Of a DNA stretch of 19,895 bases, positions 1-7,661 are shown piece by piece. Numbering within the stretch: position 1 is the first letter of the stretch; the number at the start of each line of letters is the position of its first letter. Source of the stretch: Deltaproteobacteria bacterium (GTDB lineage Bacteria; UBA10199; JACPAL01; JACOUP01); the NCBI GenBank assembly GCA_030649435.1, contig JAUSKE010000105.1:1-19895 (forward strand). The letters are read 5' to 3'. The notes below the pieces were generated by a model, which worked only from the letters and a program-made list of their open reading frames with translations, did no database searches and was not told where the DNA came from. Both the position numbers and the translations under genes were made by a program.

Positions 1-1063
1 CCTCTTCCAAAACCCGCTCTGCTTCTTTAAGATCTAGCTTGTCTTCGGTCATGTCGAACCAGGGGATGGAAAGGATCCAGTCGATATAGTTCCGAACAAC
101 TGTTGCCTCAGCGCTCATCGGGCTCATCATCTTGAGCTTTTTGAATTCCTTCTTCACCTTCTTTGTCGCCTCAGCGCTCATCTTCTTATTCTTGATCTTT
201 TCCTCAAGCTCTTGGAGCTCGCTGCGGAATTCATCCCGCTCACCAAGCTCCCGTTGGATCGCCTGCATCTGTTCGTTGAGGTAGTATTCCTTCTGCGTCT
301 TCTCCATCTGCTTCTTCACACGGGTGCGGATCTTTTTTTCTACCTGAAGGATTTCAATCTCGGACTGGATCTGCTTGTAGAGCCTCTCCAGACGTTCCGA
401 AGGATTTTCAATCTCCATGATCTTTTGTTTGTCCGGAAGCTTGAGCTGCAAGTGGGCAACAATCGTATCGGCGAGGCGGGACGGGTCATCAATCGTCAAC
501 ACCGATGAGAGCATTTCGGGAGGGATCCGCTTGTTCAGCTTGACGTAGGCTTCAAAAACCCCCTTGATCCCGCGCATCAACGCCTCGGTTTCAACAGTGA
601 CTTCACGATTTTCCAGAACCTCTTCAACCTCCACGAGGAAAAAATTGTTGCTCGGGACAAACCGTTTGATCCGAGCCCGTTTCTTCCCTTCGATCAAGAC
701 TTTAACAGTCCCATCGGGAAGCCTAAGGAGCTGGATGATCGTGCCTAATGTTCCGACCTTGTAAATATCCTCATCCTTCGGGTCATTGGTCTTCGCATTG
801 ACCTGGGCGGCGAGCAGAACATCTTTTTCTTTGCTCATCGCCTCTTCAAGTGCGGCGATTGACTTTTCCCGTCCGACAAAGAGAGGGACCACCATATGGG
901 GGAAGACGATAATATCCCTTAGCGGTAAGAGAGGGACGAGGTAGGTGTTCGCATTGACCCTCTCAGGGACTTTGGGCAAATCACCCTTGGGTAAGTCCCC
1001 CTTGGGAGAATCACCCTTTGGATCTTTCGGATCCTTCGGGCCTTCGGGATTATCTCCAAACAT
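1..1063 (-). CDS. lon: ATP-dependent protease Lon, N-terminal part (3' end outside window)
   Basis: Lon is a homohexameric cytoplasmic AAA+ serine protease that degrades misfolded and regulatory proteins. About 354 residues are visible. Residues from about 47 read [21 protein letters not shown], the hallmark start of the Lon substrate-binding domain, which continues to about residue 240. A charged helical region follows, ending just before the expected ATPase Walker A, so the ATPase and Ser-Lys protease domains lie outside the window. The ATG at 1063 is preceded by a strong AAAGGAGA ribosome binding site. The gene follows clpX after 16 nt and is probably cotranscribed with tig-clpP-clpX. Oddity: about 35 extra residues precede the Lon domain and contain GDxPK repeats encoded by tandem 15-bp units. 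Lon identity is very secure; whether the missing part is intact cannot be seen. Confidence 0.96.
   Translation of the reverse strand, partial: MFGDNPEGPKDPKDPKGDSPKGDLPKGDLPKVPERVNANTYLVPLLPLRDIIVFPHMVVPLFVGREKSIAALEEAMSKEKDVLLAAQVNAKTNDPKDEDIYKVGTLGTIIQLLRLPDGTVKVLIEGKKRARIKRFVPSNNFFLVEVEEVLENREVTVETEALMRGIKGVFEAYVKLNKRIPPEMLSSVLTIDDPSRLADTIVAHLQLKLPDKQKIMEIENPSERLERLYKQIQSEIEILQVEKKIRTRVKKQMEKTQKEYYLNEQMQAIQRELGERDEFRSELQELEEKIKNKKMSAEATKKVKKEFKKLKMMSPMSAEATVVRNYIDWILSIPWFDMTEDKLDLKEAERVLEE
971..1015 (-). repeat. three tandem 15-bp units in the lon 5' coding region
   Basis: On the coding strand the units are GGTGATTCTCCCAAG, GGGGACTTACCCAAG and GGTGATTTGCCCAAA. They encode [10 protein letters not shown] and GDLPK, an exact multiple of codons, so the reading frame is kept. 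A related degenerate KDPKDPK stretch lies just upstream in the protein. A near copy of the unit (19 of 20 bases identical over 999-1018) lies at 17227-17246. Confidence 0.85.
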
Positions 1064-1079
1064 TTTGTTGTCTCCTTTA

Positions 1080-2333
1080 TTAGGCGGACTCTGCCTTCTT
1101 TTCGTAGACCACGACCGGGTCATGCTTCTTGAGGATCACTTCCTCGTTGATCAACACTTCCTTAATATTGTTCTTGGAAGGGATGTCGTACATGATGTCT
1201 AACATAATGTTCTCAAGGATGGCGCGCAAGCCCCTCGCCCCACTTTTTCTCTTCATCGCCTCGCGGGCCACTGCCGTCAACGCCGCGGGGGTAAATTTGA
1301 GCTTCACTCTTTCAAACTCGAAGAGGCGCTGGTACTGTTTGATGAGCGCATTCCTCGGCTTGGTGAGGATTTCGATCAGCGCTGCTTCGTCCAGCTCCGT
1401 CAAGGTAGCGATGACTGGGAGTCGGCCGATAAATTCTGGAATTAAACCGAATTTGAGCAAATCTTCTGTTTGTACATCCCCCAAAAGCTCGCCGACATTC
1501 CGACTCTCCCGACTCTTCGGGTCCGAACCGAATCCCATCTTGTTCGAGCCTGAACGACGCGCGATCAGGTCCTCCAAGCCAACAAAGGCGCCGCCACAGA
1601 TAAAAAGTATGTTGCCGGTATCGATTGGGATGAACTCCTGCTGCGGGTGTTTGCGCCCCCCCTTCGGCGGGACATTAGCCACCGTTCCCTCAATGATCTT
1701 CAGGAGCGCCTGCTGCACCCCTTCTCCGGAAACGTCGCGGGTGATCGAGGGGCTGTCTGACTTTCGTGAGATCTTGTCGATCTCATCGATGTAAACGATC
1801 CCTCGTTCACATTTGGCTTTATCGTAATCGGCCGCCTGCAATAGGTTCAAAATAATATTTTCGACATCCTCACCGACATAACCGGCCTCAGTGAGGGTCG
1901 TCGCATCAGCGATGGTGAACGGCACGTTCAGAATTTTGGCAAGCGTTTGGGCGAGGAGCGTCTTGCCGGAGCCGGTCGGCCCGATCAGGAGGATGTTACT
2001 CTTCTGCAGCTCGACATCCCCCGGCGACAAGGTCTTCGACTCGATCCGCTTGTAATGATTGTGAACCGCCACAGAAAGGACCTTCTTCGCCTTCTCCTGA
2101 CCGATCACATACTCATCCAAGACCTTTTTGATCTCTGCCGGCTTGGGGACAGTCGATCGCGAAACCATCTGCGTGGCACGGGCGTTTTCTTCGGCAATGA
2201 TGTCGTTACAGAGATCAATGCATTCGTCGCAGATGTAGACGGTTGGTCCGGCAATCAGTTTGCGGACCTCTTTTTGCGATTTCCCGCAAAAAGAACAGGA
2301 AAGACTGGAAGGGTCTTCAAAACTTTTGGCCAT
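1080..2333 (-). CDS. clpX: ATP-dependent Clp protease ATP-binding subunit ClpX
   Basis: ClpX is the AAA+ unfoldase that recognises tagged substrates and threads them into the ClpP chamber in the cytoplasm. The 417-residue length is normal. The N-terminal zinc-binding domain shows the four cysteines C13, C16, C35 and C38. Walker A is GPTGSGKT at 118-125. The pore loop GYVGED and Walker B VYIDEID follow, then the C-terminal AAA+ small domain with a KSGARGLR sensor-2 region. The ATG at 2333 has TAGGAGT about 11 nt upstream. It lies 20 nt after clpP and 16 nt before lon on the same strand, so one operon is likely. ClpP partner and ClpX being adjacent supports a ClpXP complex. Nothing is missing or unusual in the protein. 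Confidence 0.98.
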   Translation of the reverse strand: MAKSFEDPSSLSCSFCGKSQKEVRKLIAGPTVYICDECIDLCNDIIAEENARATQMVSRSTVPKPAEIKKVLDEYVIGQEKAKKVLSVAVHNHYKRIESKTLSPGDVELQKSNILLIGPTGSGKTLLAQTLAKILNVPFTIADATTLTEAGYVGEDVENIILNLLQAADYDKAKCERGIVYIDEIDKISRKSDSPSITRDVSGEGVQQALLKIIEGTVANVPPKGGRKHPQQEFIPIDTGNILFICGGAFVGLEDLIARRSGSNKMGFGSDPKSRESRNVGELLGDVQTEDLLKFGLIPEFIGRLPVIATLTELDEAALIEILTKPRNALIKQYQRLFEFERVKLKFTPAALTAVAREAMKRKSGARGLRAILENIMLDIMYDIPSKNNIKEVLINEEVILKKHDPVVVYEKKAESA

Positions 2334-2353
2334 AGCGGTTCTCGACTCCTATT

Positions 2354-2974
2354 TTAACCTTTTTGGGACTTCGGAACAATCTCCATCTTCTTGGTCGGGC
2401 CACCCTTGTCCCGATACGTAACAACTTCATCCACAATGCCGTATTCCTTAGCCTCATGACCACTCATGAAAAAATCGCGGTCAGTATCCGTCTGAATTTT
2501 TTTGAGCGGCTGCTTCGTATGTTTGGAAAGAATATTGTTCAATTCTTCGCGCAGCCGGAGGATCTCCCGCGCCTGAATATCGATATCGGTCGCCTGCCCC
2601 TGAAAGCCCCCCAACGGCTGGTGAATCAGAATGCGGGCATGGGGGAGCGAATATCGCTTTCCGGGCGCCCCGGCTGCCAGGAGTAAAGCCCCCATCGAGG
2701 AGGCCTGACCCATGCAGGTCGTTGAGACCTCTGCCTTCACGTACTGCATTGTATCATAAATCGCGAGACCCGCTGTGACCGCGCCCCCTGGCGAGTTGAT
2801 ATAGATCGAGATTTCTTTGTCGGGGTCTTCGGATTCAAGAAAGAGGAGCTGGGCAATCACTACGTTTGAAACGTCATCATTAATCGGAGAGCCGATAAAA
2901 ATGATCCTGTCTTTTAGAAGTCTTGAATAGATGTCGTACGCACGCTCTCCCCTGTTGGTCATTTCAATCACCAT
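2354..2974 (-). CDS. clpP: ATP-dependent Clp protease proteolytic subunit ClpP
   Basis: ClpP is the self-compartmentalised serine peptidase that forms the tetradecameric chamber of ClpXP. Counting from the ATG at 2974, the catalytic triad is Ser93 (GQASSMG), His118 (LIHQP) and Asp167 (TDRDF). The oxyanion-hole segment NSPGG is at 60-64. The start is doubtful: no ribosome binding site precedes this ATG or the ATG at codon 5. In-frame codons upstream read ANLIP before M1, matching the usual ClpP N-terminus (E. coli mature form begins ALVPMVIEQ). A strong GAGGAGG at 3012-3018 precedes an in-frame CTG at 3007-3005, which would give a 217-residue protein with a short propeptide. An in-frame TAA lies just beyond. 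I list the first ATG as the conservative start. It sits between tig and clpX in the classical order. Confidence 0.96.
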   Translation of the reverse strand: MVIEMTNRGERAYDIYSRLLKDRIIFIGSPINDDVSNVVIAQLLFLESEDPDKEISIYINSPGGAVTAGLAIYDTMQYVKAEVSTTCMGQASSMGALLLAAGAPGKRYSLPHARILIHQPLGGFQGQATDIDIQAREILRLREELNNILSKHTKQPLKKIQTDTDRDFFMSGHEAKEYGIVDEVVTYRDKGGPTKKMEIVPKSQKG

Positions 2975-3011
2975 CGGAATAAGGTTCGCTTGGGGAGAAA
3001 GGATCAGAAAG

Positions 3012-3018
3012 CCTCCTC
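3012..3018 (-). promoter_or_regulatory. strong Shine-Dalgarno (GAGGAGG) likely serving clpP from a non-AUG start
   Basis: Read on the minus strand, GAGGAGG is followed by CTTT and then CTG ATC in the clpP frame. No ATG, GTG or TTG in that frame lies between this site and the ATG at 2974, which is 37 nt away and has no Shine-Dalgarno of its own. The site therefore appears to set a CTG (or ATC) start. Confidence 0.6.
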
Positions 3019-3045
3019 GATATTAACGTGATGCGTTGAAAAAAC

Positions 3046-4338
3046 CTAGCTCTTAACTTTGATTTTAGCGGTATTCAGAACAAAATCAAGGGTTTTTTCA
3101 GCACGAAGCGATTCTTCGAGCGGCAGGATCAGATTTCGACTCTCATACATCTTGCGAAGGGTTACAGGGGCTTGCCCTGTCGCCGGTGACATCTCTTCAA
3201 ATTTTTTGTCAATCTCTTCGGGTGTTACGAAAATATTTTGTTTTTTGGCGATCGCTTCAAAGAGAAGAAGGCTCTGCACCCTCTTTGTCGCCACATCACG
3301 ATTCTTGTTCGCAAATTCTTCCGGCGTAATACCGGCCTTTTCCGGCGGTACTCCCTGATTCTGCAGGTAGTTCAAGAAACTCCGCCACATCGCATCGAGC
3401 TCGGCATGAGTCATCCCCTCCGGCACAGGAAAGGGATTCTTCTCGCACAATTTATCCACCACCTGTTCCTTCAGGCGCGCCCGCACCTGGTGTTCTTTTT
3501 CCTTTTGGATCTCCTGGCGGATCTCCGCCTTCAGCTCTTCAAGTGTCGTGTGACGCCCCAAGTCTTTCGCCAGATCATCGTTCAATTCCGGTAAAACCTT
3601 TTGCTTAAAATCTTTAAGCAGAACTTCATAAGAGACTTCATGTCCCGCCTTGTTCTTATCCGGAAAATCATCGGGAAGCCGGACAATGATCCTCTTTTTT
3701 TCGCCCCGTGCGATCGTCAACAACCCTTTTTCAAACTCAGGAAGCAATTTTCCCTGCCCCACTTCGGCAACATAATCCTTGATCAAACCACCGGTGAAAT
3801 TTTTATCTCCGTCGAAACCGGCATAATCGATCATCGCCACATCACCTGCCTTCAGCGGACGGGATTCGATCACCGGGACCAAACGGGCAAGACGCTCTCT
3901 CAAAAAATCGAGACGGGCTCCAACTTCTTTTTCATCCACTTCACTCTTTTCTCGTTCGAGCTTCAGCCCTTCGTACCCTTTAATCTCAATTTCAGGACGG
4001 ATTTCAAAAGAGGCCGAATAAGAAAGTCCCTTGGTCACCTCGAACTCCACCACCTCAATCTCGGGAGGCGAAACCGGGAGGAGACCCGATTCGTCAATCG
4101 CCTCGGGATAACTTCTGTTCACGAGCTCGCGAAGGGCCCCCTCTTCGGCATCGGCGCGGTAATACTGCTCCAGAACCGCTCGCGGCGCCTTGCCCGGACG
4201 GAACCCCTTAATCTTCGCCTTCTTCTGGATCTGGGCGTACGACTGCTCCAGTGCCAGGGCGACTTCTTCCGCCGGAAGATGGACCTCGACCTTTTTCTTG
4301 ATCGGGCTCAAATCCTCAATTTTTTTAATCTGCGTCAT
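3046..4338 (-). CDS. tig: trigger factor, ribosome-associated chaperone and peptidyl-prolyl isomerase
   Basis: Trigger factor binds ribosomal protein L23 at the exit tunnel and shields nascent chains. At 430 residues it is full length. The ribosome-binding signature GFRPGKAP is at 45-52 in the N-terminal domain. The middle FKBP-like PPIase domain (about 150-240) includes KAGDVAMIDYAGF. The C-terminal part is helical and charged, as in the chaperone domain. The start is fixed by homology (the N-terminal domain begins almost at once) and this is the only ATG available. It has no Shine-Dalgarno: the start codon is 4 nt from the mature end of tRNA-Lys, so the acceptor stem occupies the place where one would lie. 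It heads the tig-clpP-clpX-lon set. Confidence 0.97.
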   Translation of the reverse strand: MTQIKKIEDLSPIKKKVEVHLPAEEVALALEQSYAQIQKKAKIKGFRPGKAPRAVLEQYYRADAEEGALRELVNRSYPEAIDESGLLPVSPPEIEVVEFEVTKGLSYSASFEIRPEIEIKGYEGLKLEREKSEVDEKEVGARLDFLRERLARLVPVIESRPLKAGDVAMIDYAGFDGDKNFTGGLIKDYVAEVGQGKLLPEFEKGLLTIARGEKKRIIVRLPDDFPDKNKAGHEVSYEVLLKDFKQKVLPELNDDLAKDLGRHTTLEELKAEIRQEIQKEKEHQVRARLKEQVVDKLCEKNPFPVPEGMTHAELDAMWRSFLNYLQNQGVPPEKAGITPEEFANKNRDVATKRVQSLLLFEAIAKKQNIFVTPEEIDKKFEEMSPATGQAPVTLRKMYESRNLILPLEESLRAEKTLDFVLNTAKIKVKS

Positions 4339-4342
4339 TCTG

Positions 4343-4415
<73 letters not shown>

Positions 4416-4439
4416 GCTATGGTTAATCCATATTTTCAG

Positions 4440-4512
4440 TGCGCCCGGCAGGATTTGAACCCGCGACCCCCTGGTTCGAAGCCAGGTGCTCTATCCCCTG
4501 AGCTACGGGCGC
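4440..4512 (-). tRNA. tRNA-Arg (anticodon UCG)
   Basis: A 73-nt cloverleaf: acceptor GCGCCCG/CGGGCGC, D arm GCTC/GAGC, anticodon stem CCTGG/CCAGG with loop CTTCGAA (anticodon TCG), and T arm GCGGG/CCTGC (one wobble-type position) with loop TTCAAAT. The discriminator is A and CCA is not encoded. It is the first gene of the minus-strand block that continues into tRNA-Lys and tig, and is divergent from pyrF. Confidence 0.96.
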
Positions 4513-4552
4513 ATGTTGCGTAAAGGGGGCTTTCCTTACAACCTTTAAGGGG

Positions 4553-4566
4553 AGTCTGTCCAGACT
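4553..4566. repeat. palindrome AGTCTG-TC-CAGACT in the tRNA-Arg/pyrF divergent region
   Basis: A perfect 6+6 inverted repeat with a 2-nt centre lies in the 110-nt gap between divergent tRNA-Arg and pyrF. On the plus strand it is followed by TTTTT, and further G-T pairs could lengthen the stem. It could be an operator, a weak terminator or attenuator before pyrF, or chance. No convincing promoter could be fixed for either side. Confidence 0.35.
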
Positions 4567-4622
4567 TTTTCCAAGGATTTTTTTGCTCGCCTTTTGAAAG
4601 ACTTTAAGGCAAATCATCCGCC

Positions 4623-5324
4623 GTGACCCCCTCAGACAGGATCATCGTTGCCCTGGACGTCGACAACCTCGAAAAGGCCAAGGGGTTGGTCGAGGGCCTC
4701 TCCCCCCATGTCGGTTGTTTTAAGGTTGGTCTCGAGCTGATCACCGCCGCCGGCGCCCCACAGGTGGTCAAATTCATCCACACTCTTGGGGGCGAAATTT
4801 TTTTCGACGGCAAATTTGACGACATCCCCAACACGGTAGGAGCCGCCTCTAAGGCAGTCGCCGCAATGGGGGTCAAGATGTTCAACGTCCATGCCTCCTG
4901 CGGCATCGAATCGATGAAGGCGGCGGTCGCCAACAAGGGAAAGTCACTCCTCCTTGCGGTGACTGTTCTCACCTCCATCGATGAAAAAACCTGCCAACAT
5001 ATTTTTGGAAAATCTCCAGCGGAAAAAGTTTTGCAGCTGGCGCTCGATGCTGCCGAAGCGGGTGTCGACGGGATTATCTGTTCCCCAAAAGACCTCTCTT
5101 CACTCAGCAAGGAATCAAAACTGAAAAACTTGATGAAGGTGACTCCTGGCGTTCGTCCCGACTGGGCCTCCAAGGGGGACCAAAAGCGGACAATGACTCC
5201 GGCAGAAGCGATTCGGGCTGGGGCAACCGCCCTTGTGATCGGACGGCCGATCACGTCACCACCGACTGAAATCGGAACACCCGTCGATGCCGCCAAGAAA
5301 ATTTTGGAGGAGATCTTATGCTGA
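4623..5324 (+). CDS. pyrF: orotidine 5'-phosphate decarboxylase
   Basis: PyrF decarboxylates OMP to UMP, the last step of de novo pyrimidine synthesis in the cytoplasm. The 233-residue length is normal for the bacterial class. Visible active-site features are ALD at 10-12, Lys34, and the DGKFDDIPNT segment with Asp62, Lys64 and Asp67 (spacing as in E. coli Asp71-Lys73-Asp76). The phosphate-binding regions VTPGVR and VIGRPIT are near the C-terminus. The start is GTG at 4623, chosen because the barrel strand DRIIVALDV follows at once; only a distant TAAGG (about 13 nt upstream) serves as ribosome binding site. Its stop overlaps the pyrE start by 7 nt (ATGCTGA), implying coupled translation. Confidence 0.97.
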   Translation: MTPSDRIIVALDVDNLEKAKGLVEGLSPHVGCFKVGLELITAAGAPQVVKFIHTLGGEIFFDGKFDDIPNTVGAASKAVAAMGVKMFNVHASCGIESMKAAVANKGKSLLLAVTVLTSIDEKTCQHIFGKSPAEKVLQLALDAAEAGVDGIICSPKDLSSLSKESKLKNLMKVTPGVRPDWASKGDQKRTMTPAEAIRAGATALVIGRPITSPPTEIGTPVDAAKKILEEILC

Positions 5325-5962
5325 ACGAACAAGAAGTCCTAAGAATCCTGACTAAATCGGGCGCCGTGATTACCGGAAGCCACATCATCTACACCTCCGG
5401 CAAACATGGGGCCGCCTACGTCAACAAAGATGCCATCTACCCACACACCAAAGAAATTTCGCTTCTCTGTCGAACCATCGCTGAGAATTTTACCAAGGCA
5501 GAAGTAGATATCGTTGTCGCCCCGGCCGTCGGTGGTGTGATCCTTTCCCAGTGGGTCGCTCATCATCTCTCAGACTTGACCGGTCGCGAAGTGTTGGCGG
5601 TTTATGCCGAGAAACTTGAAGGGGGCGACGGCTTTGTGATCAAGCGCGGCTACGACAAGATGATCCGGCAAAAACGGGTCTTGGTCGTTGAAGATATCCT
5701 GACGACTGGTGGTTCCGTCAAAAAGGTGGTGGAGTCGGCTCGAAGTTTGGGGGGTGAGGTTGTCGGCATCGGGGCCCTCTGCAATCGAGGAGGACTAAAA
5801 GCGAGCGATTTAGGAGAAGTCCCTGAACTCTTCACCCTCGTCAGCTTAAAACTCGATGCCTGGGATGAGGACTTCTGCCCGCTCTGTTCCCAAAAGGTGC
5901 CGATCAACACCGACGTCGGAAAGGGACGAGAGTTTTTGGCGAAGAAGCAACAGATCGGCTAA
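5318..5962 (+). CDS. pyrE: orotate phosphoribosyltransferase (Thermus-type)
   Basis: PyrE joins orotate and PRPP to form OMP, the step before PyrF. The 214-residue protein carries the type I PRTase PRPP loop VLVVEDILTTGGS at 121-133 and the PPi-loop/hood region before it. The C-terminal CPLC...PINTDVGKG segment (about 187-205) is a feature I associate with the Thermus-type PyrE subfamily rather than the E. coli type. A strong GGAGGAG precedes the ATG at 5318, which lies inside the end of pyrF. Its TAA shares one base with the next start (TAATG). The pyrF-pyrE order with overlaps indicates a single transcript. Confidence 0.95.
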   Translation: MLNEQEVLRILTKSGAVITGSHIIYTSGKHGAAYVNKDAIYPHTKEISLLCRTIAENFTKAEVDIVVAPAVGGVILSQWVAHHLSDLTGREVLAVYAEKLEGGDGFVIKRGYDKMIRQKRVLVVEDILTTGGSVKKVVESARSLGGEVVGIGALCNRGGLKASDLGEVPELFTLVSLKLDAWDEDFCPLCSQKVPINTDVGKGREFLAKKQQIG

Positions 5963-7425
5963 TGAATTCCAAATCTGTAGGACTTTTTTTAGGCCCCATC
6001 CTTTTTATCCTGATCCTTTGTCTTCCTTTTCCAACCCTGTCACCGGCCGCGCACCGTCTTTCGGCAGTCCTCCTCTGGGTTGTTGTCTATTGGATCACCG
6101 AGGCGATCCCCCTCCCCTCCACCGCCCTTCTTGGTGCCGTTCTTGCCATACTGCTCGGTGTTGAAAAAAGTGCGAAGGTCCTCGCCCCGTTTGCCAACCC
6201 GGTCATCTTTCTCTTCATCGGTAGTTTTCTCCTCGCCAAAGCAATGGAAGCGCACCACCTCGATAAAAGGATCTCCCTCTGGCTTCTGTCAAAACTGGGG
6301 CATTCTCAGGCGCGAGCCTTTTTAGGAGTGATTTTTCTTTCGTTCACCCTTTCGATGTGGATGTCCAACACGGCGGCAACCGTGATCCTCCTACCGATCA
6401 CCCTCGGTCTCATCCATACGATGGAGAAGGAACACAAAGTTGGCGCAAAGACTAAATCAAAAGTTTTGTTACTCATCGCCTATGCCGCCTCTATCGGCGG
6501 TATCGCGACCCCCGTTGGAACCCCACCCAACCTAATCGGCCTCGGCCTGATCCGTGATTTGGTTGGTGCCCGTTTCTCATTCTTTCAGTGGATGACCTTG
6601 GGAGTCCCGATCTCTCTCGTAACACTCCTTCTGTTACTTCTGATCACAAAACCTTGGAGGGGTGATGCATTCAAGGGCGCTTCACCCAAGATAGAGGGGG
6701 GATTGGGATCATCCCTCGAGTCACAACGAAAAGAATTAGGCGCTTTGACCGCCGGTGAACGAAACACCATGGTTGCCTTTTTTGCCGCCGTCCTTCTCTG
6801 GACGCTCCCCGGTTTTCTCGCCATCGTGATGGGGAACGATCATCCCCTCGTCATCCGATACAATGATCTGTTGCCAGAATCTGTCGTGGCGCTGATGGCC
6901 GCCCTTCTTCTCTTCATCCTCCCAACTTCCCTTAAAGAGATGAAGTTCACCCTCTCCTGGGAACAGGCGACGACGATTGATTGGGGGACGATTCTTCTGT
7001 TCGGTGGAGGGATGAGTTTGGGGACTTTGATGTTCGCCACCGGGCTCGCGGAACACTTGGGCCAAACATTGATCGCCTGGACCCATGTGAACTCCCTCTG
7101 GCCGATGACCTTCTTCAGCATTGTCATCGCCGTCTTCTTGAGCGAAACGACTTCAAACACCGCCGCCGCCAACATGGTGGTGCCGGTGATGATCGCCATG
7201 GCGCAGGCGGCCCAGATTAACCCTATCCCCCCCGCACTGGGGGCAACGCTCGGGGCCAGTTTTGGTTTCATGCTCCCGATTTCGACCCCACCTAACGCGA
7301 TCGCTTATTCAACCGGCCTGATCCCGATCCGACTGATGGTCCGTTACGGGATCGTCCTCGACCTCGTTGGGATCGTCGTCATCTTTACCGGCCTTCGGCT
7401 CCTCTGGCCGATGATCGGGGGATAA
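5962..7425 (+). CDS. DASS (SLC13) family anion symporter, probably for di- or tricarboxylates
   Basis: This 487-residue polytopic inner-membrane protein has the inverted-repeat architecture of the divalent anion:sodium symporter family. Each half carries the paired signature: SNTAA (about 135) with TPVGTPPN (about 183-190), and SNTAA (about 398) with STPPN (about 441-445). These SNT and TPPN elements form the sodium and carboxylate sites in characterised members such as VcINDY. The substrate cannot be read from the sequence. The ATG overlaps the pyrE stop by one base (TAATG), so it is translated with the pyrimidine genes, which suggests but does not prove a link to orotate, dihydroorotate or aspartate-related acids. 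A hairpin covers its stop codon. Confidence 0.93.
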   Translation: MNSKSVGLFLGPILFILILCLPFPTLSPAAHRLSAVLLWVVVYWITEAIPLPSTALLGAVLAILLGVEKSAKVLAPFANPVIFLFIGSFLLAKAMEAHHLDKRISLWLLSKLGHSQARAFLGVIFLSFTLSMWMSNTAATVILLPITLGLIHTMEKEHKVGAKTKSKVLLLIAYAASIGGIATPVGTPPNLIGLGLIRDLVGARFSFFQWMTLGVPISLVTLLLLLLITKPWRGDAFKGASPKIEGGLGSSLESQRKELGALTAGERNTMVAFFAAVLLWTLPGFLAIVMGNDHPLVIRYNDLLPESVVALMAALLLFILPTSLKEMKFTLSWEQATTIDWGTILLFGGGMSLGTLMFATGLAEHLGQTLIAWTHVNSLWPMTFFSIVIAVFLSETTSNTAAANMVVPVMIAMAQAAQINPIPPALGATLGASFGFMLPISTPPNAIAYSTGLIPIRLMVRYGIVLDLVGIVVIFTGLRLLWPMIGG

Positions 7426-7438
7426 ATTTTTATCCCTT
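7417..7438 (+). terminator. hairpin over the transporter stop codon, possible terminator
   Basis: GGGATAA at 7419-7425 pairs with TTATCCC at 7430-7436 around an ATTT loop, and two G-T pairs can extend it. The stem includes the TAA stop codon. No T-run follows, so it is at best a weak intrinsic terminator or a 3'-end-protecting structure for the pyrF-pyrE-transporter transcript. Confidence 0.35.
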
Positions 7439-7515
7439 GAAGAGAACTAATCCGACTGGTATAGCGCTTCAGCTTTTCATTAGTAATTTTTTTGTTGAAC
7501 ACTACAAGTATTTCT

Positions 7516-7539
7516 AACTTTTTATCCGCATAAAAAGTT
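7516..7539. repeat. perfect 10-bp inverted repeat upstream of tRNA-Leu
   Basis: AACTTTTTAT and ATAAAAAGTT flank a CCGC centre, 27 nt before the tRNA-Leu 5' end, in the 141-nt gap after the transporter. The stem is AT-rich. It could be a protein-binding site overlapping the tRNA-Leu/ccm promoter or a bidirectional weak terminator. A TTGAAC (7495-7500) just upstream could be a -35 box, but no good -10 at proper spacing was found. Confidence 0.5.
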
Positions 7540-7566
7540 GAAATGCTATGGATGAGCTGCTGTTTT

Positions 7567-7648
7567 GCCCCCGTGGCGGAATTGGCATACGCGTATGGCT
7601 TAGAACCATATCCCGAAAGGGTTGCAGGTTCAAATCCTGCCGGGGGCA
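7567..7648 (+). tRNA. tRNA-Leu (anticodon UAG)
   Basis: An 82-nt class II tRNA: acceptor GCCCCCG/CGGGGGC, D stem GCG/CGC, anticodon stem TATGG/CCATA with loop CTTAGAA (anticodon TAG), a long variable arm CCC-GAAA-GGG, and T arm GCAGG/CCTGC with loop TTCAAAT. The discriminator is A and CCA is not encoded. Its end is 13 nt from the ccmA ATG, so ccmA very probably shares its transcript or at least its promoter. Confidence 0.97.
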
Positions 7649-7661
7649 CAAGAAATAGAAA

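Noticed and set aside
1129..1794. 221-residue open frame antisense to clpX
   Set aside because: Shadow of a well-conserved gene; no start signal and no domain.
4423..4617. Minus-strand 64-residue frame ending in GIEHLASNQGVAGSNPAGR-like sequence
   Set aside because: It is the tRNA-Arg gene read as protein; this kind of false protein is commonly seen across tRNA genes.
4604..5332. 242-residue open frame antisense to pyrF
   Set aside because: It mirrors pyrF codon by codon, has no ribosome binding site and no recognisable motif, while pyrF has its full active site.
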